18,835 bases of DNA from NCBI GenBank assembly GCA_043775075.1, contig JAYVSS010000405.1:1-18835 (forward strand). Direction: 5' to 3'. This DNA comes from JANLQX01 sp043775075. Its GTDB lineage: Bacteria > Actinomycetota > Acidimicrobiia > Acidimicrobiales > JANYDT01. The position numbers and the translations under genes are program-made. Positions within the stretch are counted from its first letter, which is position 1; every line of letters starts with the position of its first letter. The notes below the pieces were generated by a model. The model ran no database searches. It was given only the letters and a program-made list of their open reading frames with translations, and was not told the origin of the DNA. This document shows positions 1-7,676 of the stretch, in pieces.

Positions 1-775
1 GCGGGAGCACGGCGGCCACCGCCCCACCGCGGGAATGCCCAACGATCACGACACGGCTCACGTCGACGAGCGAACGGTCGACTGGAAGCGCCGGTCCGGT
101 TCCCGCATCGGGGCGCGTCAGGGGGCCGAGGATGTCTCGTTCGATGATCGCCGCGGTCGTCGCTCCGACCATCGAACGATCAACCGGCACGGCAAATTCT
201 GGGTTTATACCGACGGCCACTCCCACGAAACCTCGCCGCGCCAGCGCGTCGGTGAGGTAGGAGAGGCCTTCATGGTGCGCCTCCTCGTCACCCGACGCGC
301 ACGGCCATGAACGAGACCCGGACGTCTTGCAGAATCCGTGTGACCCGTGAAGGACGATCACCAGTGGAAACGGACCGCGTCCGTCAGCTGGGACGCTGAC
401 CACTCCCCAACTCTTCGCCGACGTCACCGCTCCTGCACCCGTCAATGGGAGTTCACCGTTGTCGTACAGCGTCGTCCGTACCTCGTGGAGGACATTGGGG
501 TCTGGGCGAGTCGTCGTCGGCACCGCAGCAGTACTCGCCACCAGCCCTGTTCGTAGGGTCGACGGCGCGATCTCAACGGAGGCGGTTGGGGTGTCAGCGG
601 TTGGCAACTTGCTTGACGTCGCCGCCACACCCGTGGCGATCGACGCCTGACCCGCCACAGCGGATGTTGCCGTCGCCCGTTTCGGGGCAGGACGCGCCGC
701 CGAGCAACCGGCGGACCCCAAGATCAGCATCATGCCGATGCGTCCACTGCACCGCCGGATGTGGCGACGGGTCAT
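1..775 (-). CDS. Alpha/beta hydrolase with lipoprotein-like signal, partial (C-terminus off the window)
   Basis: One uninterrupted minus-strand frame runs from an ATG at 775 down to the left edge (258 codons visible, no stop). The N-terminus MTRRHIRRCSGRIGMM is basic and is followed by a short hydrophobic stretch ending S-A-G-Cys24, which resembles a lipobox although position -3 is Ser rather than the usual Leu. Residues of about 25-100 are a Thr/Ala/Pro-rich low-complexity linker typical of exported proteins. The hydrolase fold then begins: LVIVLHG with His143-Gly144 as the likely oxyanion-hole turn, and a textbook nucleophile elbow G-H-S-R-G-G at residues 246-251 (Ser248, bases 23-40). The acid and histidine of the triad would lie beyond the edge. 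The family resembles chlorophyllase/PAF-acetylhydrolase-like esterases, but the substrate cannot be read. It lies 62 bp downstream of the AhpD-like selenoprotein gene on the same strand and may be co-transcribed. The start could also be Met15 or Met16. Confidence 0.8.
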   Translation of the reverse strand, partial: MTRRHIRRCSGRIGMMLILGSAGCSAARPAPKRATATSAVAGQASIATGVAATSSKLPTADTPTASVEIAPSTLRTGLVASTAAVPTTTRPDPNVLHEVRTTLYDNGELPLTGAGAVTSAKSWGVVSVPADGRGPFPLVIVLHGSHGFCKTSGSRSWPCASGDEEAHHEGLSYLTDALARRGFVGVAVGINPEFAVPVDRSMVGATTAAIIERDILGPLTRPDAGTGPALPVDRSLVDVSRVVIVGHSRGGAVAAVLP

Positions 776-837
776 ATACCCAGCGTCGCAGACCCGGAGT
801 CCGCGCGGCGAAGCTCGGTTTACGCCTTTCGGCAAAT

Positions 838-1479
838 TTATCGCCCTCCCGATTCGGCCGAAACTGAGGTCACGTTTGCTGCGGGTGCGTCGGGGCGGGT
901 GATGGTCGCGTGCTCGGTTTGCGCGTAGTCGTCGATGGCCACGCCAAGCCCGTCAGCAACCCGGTTCACGTAGGCGAAGTAGGCAACTACCTGGTTCACA
1001 TCGAGCACGCCTCGATCGTCGAGCCCCTGAGCTCGGAGAAGGTCAACGTCGGCGCGCTCCATGGCCCACGGTGTCTCGGTGAGCTTCACCGCGTAATCCA
1101 GGATTGCCCGCTGGCGGACGCTCACGTCGGCGGCGGTGTGGTCGTGTTCGAGCGATTGGGCGAGCCCCGGGTTCTTCGTGAGGCGGACCAGACCGGCCGC
1201 ATGGTGAGCCACTCAATAGGCGCACCGGTTGATGGCCGACACCACCACACCGATCATCTCGCGCTCGGGTCTTGTAATCATGGAGCGGCCGTACATCACG
1301 GTCCGGTACAGATCGACATGGGCCCGCAGCGTCTCGGGATGGAGGCTGTGGACCTTCAAGATGTTGTCGACTCGTCCGCTCGTACGGTCCTGTTCGGCGT
1401 CGTACAACTCACGGAGAAGACCTTGCGCATCCTGTTCGGAGATCGTCTCGATCCACGCCACAGGTTTAGCGATATCCAT
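838..1479 (-). CDS. Peroxidase-related AhpD/CMD-family protein, putative selenoprotein (in-frame TGA = Sec89)
   Basis: Two abutting minus-strand pieces (1213-1479 and 838-1212) share one frame and are separated only by the TGA at 1213-1215. Joined, they give 213 residues resembling the peroxidase-related branch of the carboxymuconolactone decarboxylase/AhpD family over the whole length: N-terminal helices, the redox motif region INRCAY-[TGA]-VAHH, then LDYAVKLT and VVAYFAYVNRVADGLGV. In this family the position taken by TGA is the second Cys of CxxC, followed by a His pair (here His92-His93). The natural reading is Cys86-Ala-Tyr-Sec89. AhpD-type proteins are thiol peroxidases or disulfide reductants that remove peroxides; Sec would raise reactivity. 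A SECIS-like hairpin lies directly downstream. The ATG at 1479 has GAGAG 9 nt upstream. Alternatives are a sequencing error or a recent nonsense mutation; the intact, family-like downstream half argues against old decay. It sits between a hydrolase-OsmC fusion and a secreted hydrolase on the same strand. Confidence 0.8.
1178..1212 (-). promoter_or_regulatory. Bacterial SECIS-like element directly 3' of the in-frame UGA
   Basis: In the mRNA, the UGA (1215-1213) is followed by 18 nt and then the pentaloop GGUCU (1194-1190). The loop is closed by 5' GCGGCC (1200-1195) against 5' GGUCCGC (1189-1183), giving six G-C pairs with a single bulged U on the 3' side. GUG immediately after the UGA can pair with CAC at 1180-1178 to make a loose lower stem. 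The E. coli fdhF SECIS, from memory, has the same GGUCU loop at the same 18-nt distance (codons 7-8 after UGA are GGU CUG in both) and a bulged U, but on the 5' arm. GGU CUG also encodes the family-favoured Gly-Leu, so part of the match is constrained by the protein. The required SelB, SelA, SelC and SelD genes are not in this window. Confidence 0.65.
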
Positions 1480-1614
1480 GCGCCAGTATCTCTCAGAGAG
1501 GACCCATGCCGCTGGCGAGAAACCACGATGTGATGAGGATCTGGGGACAGGGCACCGAAAACCAACGAGCGACGAGCGACGAAACTGATGTATCGGCTGA
1601 CACCGGCGGCAGGT

Positions 1615-2865
1615 TCAGGGCCCCGGCACGAGGGTCGTAGAAATGTGGGTGGTTCCTTCGAGGGTGCGATGCACCGGGCATTTGTCGGCGATGCGCAGGA
1701 GTGAGGTGCGCTGAACATCGTCGAGGTCGCCGGAGACGACGATGCGTCGTTGGAAGTGGTCGATGAGCGGACCGGTTCCTTCGATGCAGGCGTCGCAGTC
1801 CTGGGCGTGGGTTTTGGCGTGGCTGACCTCGACGGTGACTCGGTCGAGCGGAAGACCTTTGCGGTCGGCGTAGAGCCGTAGCGTCATCGACGTGCATGCT
1901 CCGAGCGCCGCGCCGAGAAGATCGTACGGCGACGGGCCGGCGTCAAAGCCGCCGACATCGACCGGTTCGTCGGCGAGGAAGCGGTGATCACCGACGACGA
2001 CGTGGTTCAAGAACGTCCCCTGTCCGGTCTCTGCCACCACCACTTGCGCGCTGGCCCGTGGCGACGGTGAGGCCGGGTGCTCATCGACGAGGAAGCGTTC
2101 CGACCAGCAGGCGATCATCCGTGCGGCGTAGATGGCGTCGACTGGTCGCGTGAGGAGGTGGTCTGCTCCGTCGAGGGCAAGGAAACTTTTGGGATGCCTC
2201 GCCGCGGCGTAGATGCGCGCCGCGTTGTCGATGCCGACGATGTTGTCAGCGGGGGCATGGGCAACGAGGAGCGCGGCGTGGAGTTGACCGGCACGCTGTT
2301 CGATTGAATGCGACGCCAGGTCGTCGAGCAGTTCGCGGCGAACGGTGAAGCAGCGACCGGCGATGTCGACCATCGCCCGGCCCTGCTGCTCGATCACCGG
2401 AAGTTGCGGGCCGAACAGCCGGGTGATGTGGGCGACGTCGGCCGGCGCGCCGAGCGTGGCGACGGCGCGGACCTCGGGGAGATCAGCAGCGATAGCGATC
2501 ACCGCGGCCCCGCCGAGGCTGTGGCCGACGAGCAACTGGGGGGCCGCGTGGTGCTCGCGTAACCACGCCGCGGCGAGCCGGAGATCTTCGAGGTTGGAGG
2601 AGAAATCGGTGTTGGCGAAATCGCCCTCGCTCGAGCCGAGACCGGTGAAGTCGAATCGGAGGACACCGATGCCATGGCCGTTGAGCTCAGCGGCCATACG
2701 CCCGGCCGCGACGACGTCCTTGGAACAGGTAAAGCAATGAGCGAACAGCGCGAACGCCCGTGGCGGACCCGCAGGCAGGTCCAGCCGGCCGGCGAGCGGA
2801 GTGCCGAGGCTGCCGGTAAAGGCCACTCGTTCGGGCGTTCGTGTCATCTCATTGAATCCGTTCAT
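1615..2865 (-). CDS. Bifunctional alpha/beta hydrolase-OsmC family fusion protein
   Basis: The 416-residue frame has two recognisable halves. Residues of about 10-260 are an alpha/beta hydrolase: HCFTCSKD near 43-50 (a signature of this fused family), nucleophile elbow G-H-S-L-G-G at 114-119 with Ser116, a probable acid at Asp207 and His236 in DGADH. Residues of about 272-416 are an OsmC/Ohr-like domain with its two conserved cysteines, Cys324 (GACTSMT) and Cys396 (DKCPVH), which in OsmC/Ohr proteins reduce organic hydroperoxides. The role of the hydrolase half is unknown; it may release or process an ester or peroxide substrate. The length fits known fusions of this type. The start is uncertain: ATG at 2865 has no clear ribosome site, while ATG at 2847 (MTRTPER) has a weak GGA 9 nt upstream. 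It is first in the minus-strand series leading to the AhpD-like gene, so a peroxide or thiol-stress role is a fair inference. Confidence 0.88.
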   Translation of the reverse strand: MNGFNEMTRTPERVAFTGSLGTPLAGRLDLPAGPPRAFALFAHCFTCSKDVVAAGRMAAELNGHGIGVLRFDFTGLGSSEGDFANTDFSSNLEDLRLAAAWLREHHAAPQLLVGHSLGGAAVIAIAADLPEVRAVATLGAPADVAHITRLFGPQLPVIEQQGRAMVDIAGRCFTVRRELLDDLASHSIEQRAGQLHAALLVAHAPADNIVGIDNAARIYAAARHPKSFLALDGADHLLTRPVDAIYAARMIACWSERFLVDEHPASPSPRASAQVVVAETGQGTFLNHVVVGDHRFLADEPVDVGGFDAGPSPYDLLGAALGACTSMTLRLYADRKGLPLDRVTVEVSHAKTHAQDCDACIEGTGPLIDHFQRRIVVSGDLDDVQRTSLLRIADKCPVHRTLEGTTHISTTLVPGP

Positions 2866-3106
2866 CGAGCATCATCATCACTTGTAACCCGCTCCAAGGC
2901 GTGATGCTTCCCGTCAACGACATAGCTGCGACTCACCCTCATTTGCGTCGGTTCATCGTCGCCGCCGGCGCCAAGCCGGTGGTGCCATCGCCTTCCAGAC
3001 CGATGCGCGGGCGCACCGGTTCGCTTCTTTGAAGTGAGCCGCCATACGCTCAGAGGCGCCGCGACCCGCCGCGACCCGCGGCGACACTGCTCGAAGGAGA
3101 TCGCAG
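2866..3106. promoter_or_regulatory. Divergent intergenic region with three 10-bp direct repeats
   Basis: This 241-bp gap separates the divergent hydrolase-OsmC and flavin monooxygenase genes, so both promoters should lie here. On the minus side a TTGACG -35-like hexamer (complement of 2912-2917) is visible, but no convincing -10 sits at the right distance. Next to the hydrolase start is a short CAT triplet run (about 2870-2879). At 3061-3090 three consecutive 10-bp units begin with GCGAC (GCGACCCGCC, GCGACCCGCG, GCGACACTGC), one helical turn apart. They end just before the AAGGAG ribosome site at 3094-3099, which decides the ATG at 3107. No ORF here looks real. Confidence 0.4.
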
Positions 3107-4282
3107 ATGAGTGAGCGCATGCGTTTCGGCATCTTCATGGCACCGTTCCATCCGGCCGGCGAGAACCCGACACTTCTGATCGATGGTGACCTGGCACTGG
3201 TCGAGCATCTCGATCGCCTCGGCTACGACGAAGCGTGGATAGGGGAACATCACTCCGCGGGCAGCGAGATCATCGCCTCCCCGGAGATCTTCATCGCCGC
3301 CGCGGCCCAACGGACTCGGTCCATCAAGCTCGGGTCGGGGGTCATCAGCGCCAGCTACCACAACCCGCTGTGGATCGCCGAGCGCGCGGTACAACTGGAT
3401 CACATGACGAAGGGCCGCTTCCTCTTGGGCCTCGGCCCGGGTGCGCTGCCCTCCGACGCAGCCATGATCGGCCTCGACATGCCCCAGACTCGCGAGCTGC
3501 TCGATGACGCAGTCCGCATTATCACCCATCTGCTCACGAGCGAGGAGCCGATCAGCTTCGACAACGGACGCTGGGTGCTGAAAGACGCGCGGCTGCACCT
3601 GCGACCGTATTCGGACCTCGCTCGCACGATCACGATTGCTGCGGTCGCTTCGCCTGCGGGGCCTCGGTTAGCTGGTCGATACGGTCACGGGCTGCTCTCG
3701 ATCGGTGCCACCACGGCGGCGGGATTCGATTTGCTCGGCCTCCACTGGGAGGTCATGGAAGAGCGAGCCGCTCACTACGGCGTGACGGTCGATCGATCCA
3801 AATGGCGCCTTGTCGGACTCATGCATCTGGCGAAGACTCGCGCCCAGGCGTACGCCGAGGTCGAGCACGGCATTGCCCAGTGGTTCGACTACTTCCAACA
3901 CACCGCGGCATTCCCGCAGATGGCTGTTGGCGACGGGACGAGCGTGCGCGAGTTCATCGATTTCGTCAACGAGTCCGGCCTCGGCACGATTGGCACGCCC
4001 GACGACGCCTGCGAGCAGATCGACCGCCTCGTGAAACAGTCCAACGGCGGTTTCGGCGCCTACCTACAGCTCGCCCACGACTGGGCCGACCCGGAGGCGA
4101 AGTTCCGCAGCTTCGAGCTGTTCGCGCGGCACGTCGCGCCGCAATTCCAGGGTCAGCAGCACGCCACCACTGATGCGATGCACCGTGCCCGCGCTGCTCG
4201 GCCGGCCCTCGCCGAGAGCAACCTCAAGGCCGTCGAGACGTCCACCGCGAAGTATCAGGCGGAGCTAGCCGCCAAGGCCTGA
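3107..4282 (+). CDS. LLM-class flavin-dependent oxidoreductase (luciferase-like monooxygenase)
   Basis: The 391-residue product is a complete bacterial-luciferase-family TIM barrel. It begins MRFGIFMAPFHP, continues with LVEHLDRLGYDEAWIGEHHS (residues of about 31-50), a signature of the family, then a conserved SGVISASYHNPLWIAE stretch and GRFLLGLGPG. This family oxidises small organic molecules using FMNH2 and oxygen supplied by a separate reductase. Length and the GEHHS motif resemble limonene 1,2-monooxygenase-like members, but the substrate cannot be assigned from sequence. The Ala/Lys-rich C-terminal 35 residues look like a flexible tail. The ATG at 3107 is preceded by AAGGAG with a 7-nt gap, one of the strongest ribosome sites in the window. 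It is transcribed alone, divergent from the hydrolase-OsmC fusion and convergent with the transporter gene. No flavin reductase is encoded nearby. Confidence 0.92.
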   Translation: MSERMRFGIFMAPFHPAGENPTLLIDGDLALVEHLDRLGYDEAWIGEHHSAGSEIIASPEIFIAAAAQRTRSIKLGSGVISASYHNPLWIAERAVQLDHMTKGRFLLGLGPGALPSDAAMIGLDMPQTRELLDDAVRIITHLLTSEEPISFDNGRWVLKDARLHLRPYSDLARTITIAAVASPAGPRLAGRYGHGLLSIGATTAAGFDLLGLHWEVMEERAAHYGVTVDRSKWRLVGLMHLAKTRAQAYAEVEHGIAQWFDYFQHTAAFPQMAVGDGTSVREFIDFVNESGLGTIGTPDDACEQIDRLVKQSNGGFGAYLQLAHDWADPEAKFRSFELFARHVAPQFQGQQHATTDAMHRARAARPALAESNLKAVETSTAKYQAELAAKA

Positions 4283-4375
4283 AAAGCCCGACGGGCAATG
4301 ACCGGGCATCAGCGCGGTCCTTCGTTCGCTCGCACCGGGACCGGCCGCTGATCTCGACACCGTGGGGGAGAGAGA

Positions 4376-4543
4376 ATGGCCGTCACCTCCCTCAGCGTGT
4401 TCCTCACCGACCCGCACTCGTGCGCCAACTCCGACAGCAACGTCGATATCAGCTCTGAGCAATTCGTTTTATGTAGCTACGCGACGCGAGCACGAAAACC
4501 GTGGTCGGTCTCGAGCACAATCTCGCCGCCGGTTCGATTCGAC
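4376..4543 (+). CDS. Possible 55-residue small ORF, doubtful
   Basis: An ATG at 4376 preceded by GGGGGAG five bases upstream opens a short frame beginning MAVTSLSVFLTDPHS and ending at a TGA at 4541-4543. Its last 67 bases run antisense to the 3' end of the transporter gene. I recognise no domain, signal peptide or membrane segment. The only support is the strong ribosome site and the location between two convergent genes. It may be chance or the remnant of a lost gene. Confidence 0.18.
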
Positions 4544-7227
4544 CAGTGATCGAGTTCGAGCCGAAGTTCCGGGAATGAAGACCGGGCGGCGGCGACGGCG
4601 CATGCGCTGAGCCACGGCTGAGACCAAAATCCGTCGACGTCCTCAGCCAATTCGCGAAGCCAGTCCTGCGGTGGAACCAATTGGCCCTCGTTGAATCGGC
4701 CGATCGTTCGCAGGCGTTGCTCGGCGGAAAGATGGGGATCGATGAGCCCCATCACCAGTCGGTCCGCTCCGGCCAGCGTGACGTCGAACCACTCCAACGC
4801 CACGGCCTGGACACGGGAATCGCGCTGAGCGAGTTCGAAGGAGGCGCGAGACGTCTCCTCTGCCCCGTATCGCAGTGACAGGGCGGCGAGCACTCGTTCG
4901 CGTAGGAGATTGAACTCTTCAGCCAACGCAGCAATGAGCGGTGCCGCTCGTTCGATGTTCGCAAGAGCGAGTGACGCGCGAAGGACGTGGTTGGCGCGGG
5001 TCAATTCGACGTCGAGAAGCAACCGACTGAGTTGGTGGCGGCGGTCAGCCGTCGGGAGAGTTTCCATCGGTGCGAGGGCGGCGACGACCGAAAGCCCCAC
5101 GTTCCGGTTCTCATGGGTGGCCCAGCGGGCAAGCACCTCGGCGGCGAGAGGACCGCCGATAATGCGACACGCTCGAGCGCCCAGCTCAAGAACGCGAACG
5201 GTGTCGCTCGAGGCGAAAGCAGACGGGAAGCGAAGGAAACTGGCGTCGATCGAGGCCAGCGAACCTTCACCCCCACGCACGAGCGCCTCAAGCGCGGCTG
5301 TCGCTGTTGCCCGTCTCGCCAACAGGGCAAGAACCGTATCGACATGGGCAGGAATGATGACGGCGCCCAGCGCGTGTTGGACGACGGCGGGATCATCGTC
5401 ATTCAACAGACGATGCAGCGATGTGGCACCGAGTCCGTCCCCAGGCCGCAGGCCCGTCAACATCTGGGCGCCGAGCACCCGGTCGTCGGCCGACAAACTT
5501 TCAGTAAGTTCGCGGATTAGTTCGATAACAGCTTGACGCTCATCGCGCGAGTCCAACTCGGCCACTGCTCTGGCGGCAGCGAGACGGACCTGCACCGACG
5601 GATCGTGCAGCATTGCAACCACCTGTGACGTGGTCGCCGGTTGACGCAGAAGGGGCAACGCGGATGCAGCCGCGGCGCGTATGGCCGGACGAGAGTGGGA
5701 GAGTCCGGCCACTACGGCGAGCCCGGCTCGCTCTGGGGCGATGAGACTAAGGCGTTCCAGTACATATGCGTGCAGATCATCACGGTGTTCGGCAGCGATC
5801 CGGTCGAGATGATCGACAAGATCGGCGTGCTTCATTTCCTCAAGCACGGTGAGCGCCAGGCGGACGTCACTCGACGTTGCGCTGGCTAGGAGCCGCTCAA
5901 CGATTGGGTAGGACACCTGGCCGCCGGCCGAAAGATCAGCCGGATGTATCACTCGCTTCCGCAAGTTAATGAGGAGGTTCGCACCGTAGTGACGGTATGC
6001 AATAAGTGCACATATCATCCAGGCGATGAGCACGAGACTCGTGAGCACCGGAAGCAAGAGGCCGTCAGTTCCGACCGTGGCCCGAATGATGATGAGCGCG
6101 GCACCGCTCAAGCCAATGGCGATCGGCACGGCCAGACTTTCGACGTTGGCCTGCGCCGCCAAACGCTCCGCCGGAGGCACCGCCTGATAGGCAGCGCTCA
6201 CCGACGCTCGCGTTGTACCGTCGCTCAGCACGAGGTCCGATACACGAGTGGCGACAATGAGAACGAAGACGACGGTCGCCCCTGAGCCGCTCACCGCAGT
6301 GGCCGTCACGGTGCTCACAACCAGAGCCAGAACCACCGCCGGGTTGGCGGTCAATCCATAGCGAAGACCGAACTTTCGAAGCAACACTCCGGCCGCCAAC
6401 GCCAGAAACAGAATATCGGTGCCGTATGCGATTGCGGCGAATCGACCGACGAAGCGAGCGAGATCTTCGGTGTTGTCGTAGCGTTGTCCGGCTCGGTCAT
6501 AGACAAGGAAGTCGAGCCACTGGCTTTCGACTGCGGAAAGCATTTGGAACGCCAGAATGAGCACCACGAAACGATTCGACAACAGTGTTCGCAGCGTCAC
6601 CGGAGCGACTTCTCGGGCAGGCGCTTCCGGTGCCGCCAGCTCATTCGGGAAGGACCTGGCGGTTAGTAACACCAGCCCAAGGAACACGAGGGCGACCGCC
6701 GCAGCGACCAACAGAATGTGCTCGGTTCGCCCCAACAACGTGAGGAGGGGTGAACCAGCCATACCGCCGAGGGCGAAGCCAAGGGCGAAGCCGGCGATCA
6801 CTCGCGGGTACAACGCCTTCATCGCCCGCACATCGAGCAGCATTCCGGCCTGACCGACGATGAACACAAACCCAACGGGAACGGTAATCGGCAGCAGAAC
6901 AACCAAGGCGATCGAGGCCCACTGCACCCCGAGCCGGGCCAGCAAGACCCACGCACCCACGAGCAACGCGCTGACCAATCCGAGCATCCAGGCCGCCACC
7001 GCGGGCACCGCCCGTCGACGCAACGCCCTCGACAACCCAATCGTCACTAGCACCCCAACACCGGCTGCCCCCATGTACGTGAACGGCAGAACACCCGAGC
7101 CATAGACGGCGAGGAATATGGCGTTCGCCGGAACCGTAATCCAGGCCACCAAGAGGCCCAGGGCAAAAGACTGCGCGCTTAGCAAGGTCACTCGGCGGAG
7201 GACGCTTGCGCGAGCGGCGTCGCTCAT
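4477..7227 (-). CDS. Npt/ATP-ADP-translocase-like membrane protein with HEAT-repeat C-terminal domain
   Basis: The 916-residue protein has two parts. Residues of about 13-430 contain many hydrophobic segments compatible with 11-12 membrane helices. Conserved-looking stretches resemble the Npt1/Npt2 nucleotide transporter family of the major facilitator superfamily: LDVRAMKALYPRVIAGFALG near 131-150, QSQW/DFLVYDRA near 225, and LLRKFGLRYGL near 272-282. Residues of about 440-900 are soluble, helical and repetitive (for example SRPAIRAAAASALPLL and DPSVQVRLAAARAVAEL), typical of HEAT repeats. Related bacterial proteins often join such a transporter to HEAT repeats and a cyclic-nucleotide-binding domain. 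Here the latter is a separate gene overlapping this start by 4 nt (ATGA), implying translational coupling and physical partnership. The transported substrate is unknown; nucleotide exchange is only family-based. The HEAT scaffold may carry the regulator. Confidence 0.82.
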   Translation of the reverse strand: MSDAARASVLRRVTLLSAQSFALGLLVAWITVPANAIFLAVYGSGVLPFTYMGAAGVGVLVTIGLSRALRRRAVPAVAAWMLGLVSALLVGAWVLLARLGVQWASIALVVLLPITVPVGFVFIVGQAGMLLDVRAMKALYPRVIAGFALGFALGGMAGSPLLTLLGRTEHILLVAAAVALVFLGLVLLTARSFPNELAAPEAPAREVAPVTLRTLLSNRFVVLILAFQMLSAVESQWLDFLVYDRAGQRYDNTEDLARFVGRFAAIAYGTDILFLALAAGVLLRKFGLRYGLTANPAVVLALVVSTVTATAVSGSGATVVFVLIVATRVSDLVLSDGTTRASVSAAYQAVPPAERLAAQANVESLAVPIAIGLSGAALIIIRATVGTDGLLLPVLTSLVLIAWMICALIAYRHYGANLLINLRKRVIHPADLSAGGQVSYPIVERLLASATSSDVRLALTVLEEMKHADLVDHLDRIAAEHRDDLHAYVLERLSLIAPERAGLAVVAGLSHSRPAIRAAAASALPLLRQPATTSQVVAMLHDPSVQVRLAAARAVAELDSRDERQAVIELIRELTESLSADDRVLGAQMLTGLRPGDGLGATSLHRLLNDDDPAVVQHALGAVIIPAHVDTVLALLARRATATAALEALVRGGEGSLASIDASFLRFPSAFASSDTVRVLELGARACRIIGGPLAAEVLARWATHENRNVGLSVVAALAPMETLPTADRRHQLSRLLLDVELTRANHVLRASLALANIERAAPLIAALAEEFNLLRERVLAALSLRYGAEETSRASFELAQRDSRVQAVALEWFDVTLAGADRLVMGLIDPHLSAEQRLRTIGRFNEGQLVPPQDWLRELAEDVDGFWSQPWLSACAVAAARSSFPELRLELDHWSNRTGGEIVLETDHGFRARVA

Positions 7228-7676
7228 TTACGGCCGTTGTCGGCGTCTCGGTCGGCGAGTTCCTGCAGGCGCCGGGATAGACCGATGATCACTGCTCGAC
7301 CAATCTCGGCCCGATCGTTGAGCAGCTCCTCAAAGGGTTGGCGGCGCAACCGCAACAGCATCGATGGCTCTGTCGCAGTGACCGAGGCCGAGCGAGGAGC
7401 AGGGGACAGAATCGCCAGCTCACCAAGGACCGAACCCGGTCCACGCTCGGCCAGCGTCTGATCTCCAATATGCACGCGTACTGATCCGGTGGCGACGACG
7501 AACAGCCAGTCCTCCAGAGCACCGCGAACCATTACTGGCTGACCGGAAGTAAACCGGACTTCATCGAGCACCCGAGCGACCCCCACCAGTACCGGCCCAG
7601 GTACCGCAACGAAGAGGTCCACCCGCTGAAGCACGGCCACTCGCTCGATCGTCAAGAACTCCGACGTAGCGCTCAT
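7224..7676 (-). CDS. Stand-alone cyclic-nucleotide-binding domain protein (Crp-type sensor, no HTH)
   Basis: The 150-residue product is essentially one cNMP-binding beta-barrel. The phosphate-binding cassette is clear: G85-E86-L followed by R95-S96-A97 in the order seen in CRP and PKA regulatory domains, so binding of cAMP or cGMP is plausible. After the barrel only about 40 residues remain, forming helices (FEELLNDRAEIGRAVIIGLSRRLQEL). There is no DNA-binding helix-turn-helix, so it is unlikely to be a transcription factor. Its stop codon overlaps the start of the membrane transporter gene (ATGA), which suggests that it regulates that protein as a separate subunit. The ATG at 7676 has only a weak GAG upstream; this is nevertheless the natural start of the domain. 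Confidence 0.85.
   Translation of the reverse strand: MSATSEFLTIERVAVLQRVDLFVAVPGPVLVGVARVLDEVRFTSGQPVMVRGALEDWLFVVATGSVRVHIGDQTLAERGPGSVLGELAILSPAPRSASVTATEPSMLLRLRRQPFEELLNDRAEIGRAVIIGLSRRLQELADRDADNGRK

Noticed and set aside
838..1212. Separate 124-residue gene starting at GTG 1212, with 1213-1479 as another gene
   Set aside because: The second piece would begin in the middle of the conserved redox motif and has no ribosome site; the two pieces abut in one frame and together make one family-length protein.
838..1479. Pseudogene by nonsense mutation
   Set aside because: Possible, but the stop is TGA rather than TAA/TAG, falls exactly at the redox Cys and is followed by a SECIS-like hairpin; no other decay is visible. 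Kept as the alternative.
910..1533. 207-residue plus-strand ORF
   Set aside because: It is antisense to the AhpD-family gene, has no domain-like sequence, and exists because of high GC; the minus-strand frame matches a known family over its length.
4910..5536. 208-residue plus-strand ORF
   Set aside because: Antisense to the HEAT-repeat part of the transporter gene; Ser/Arg/Ala-rich with no recognisable domain.
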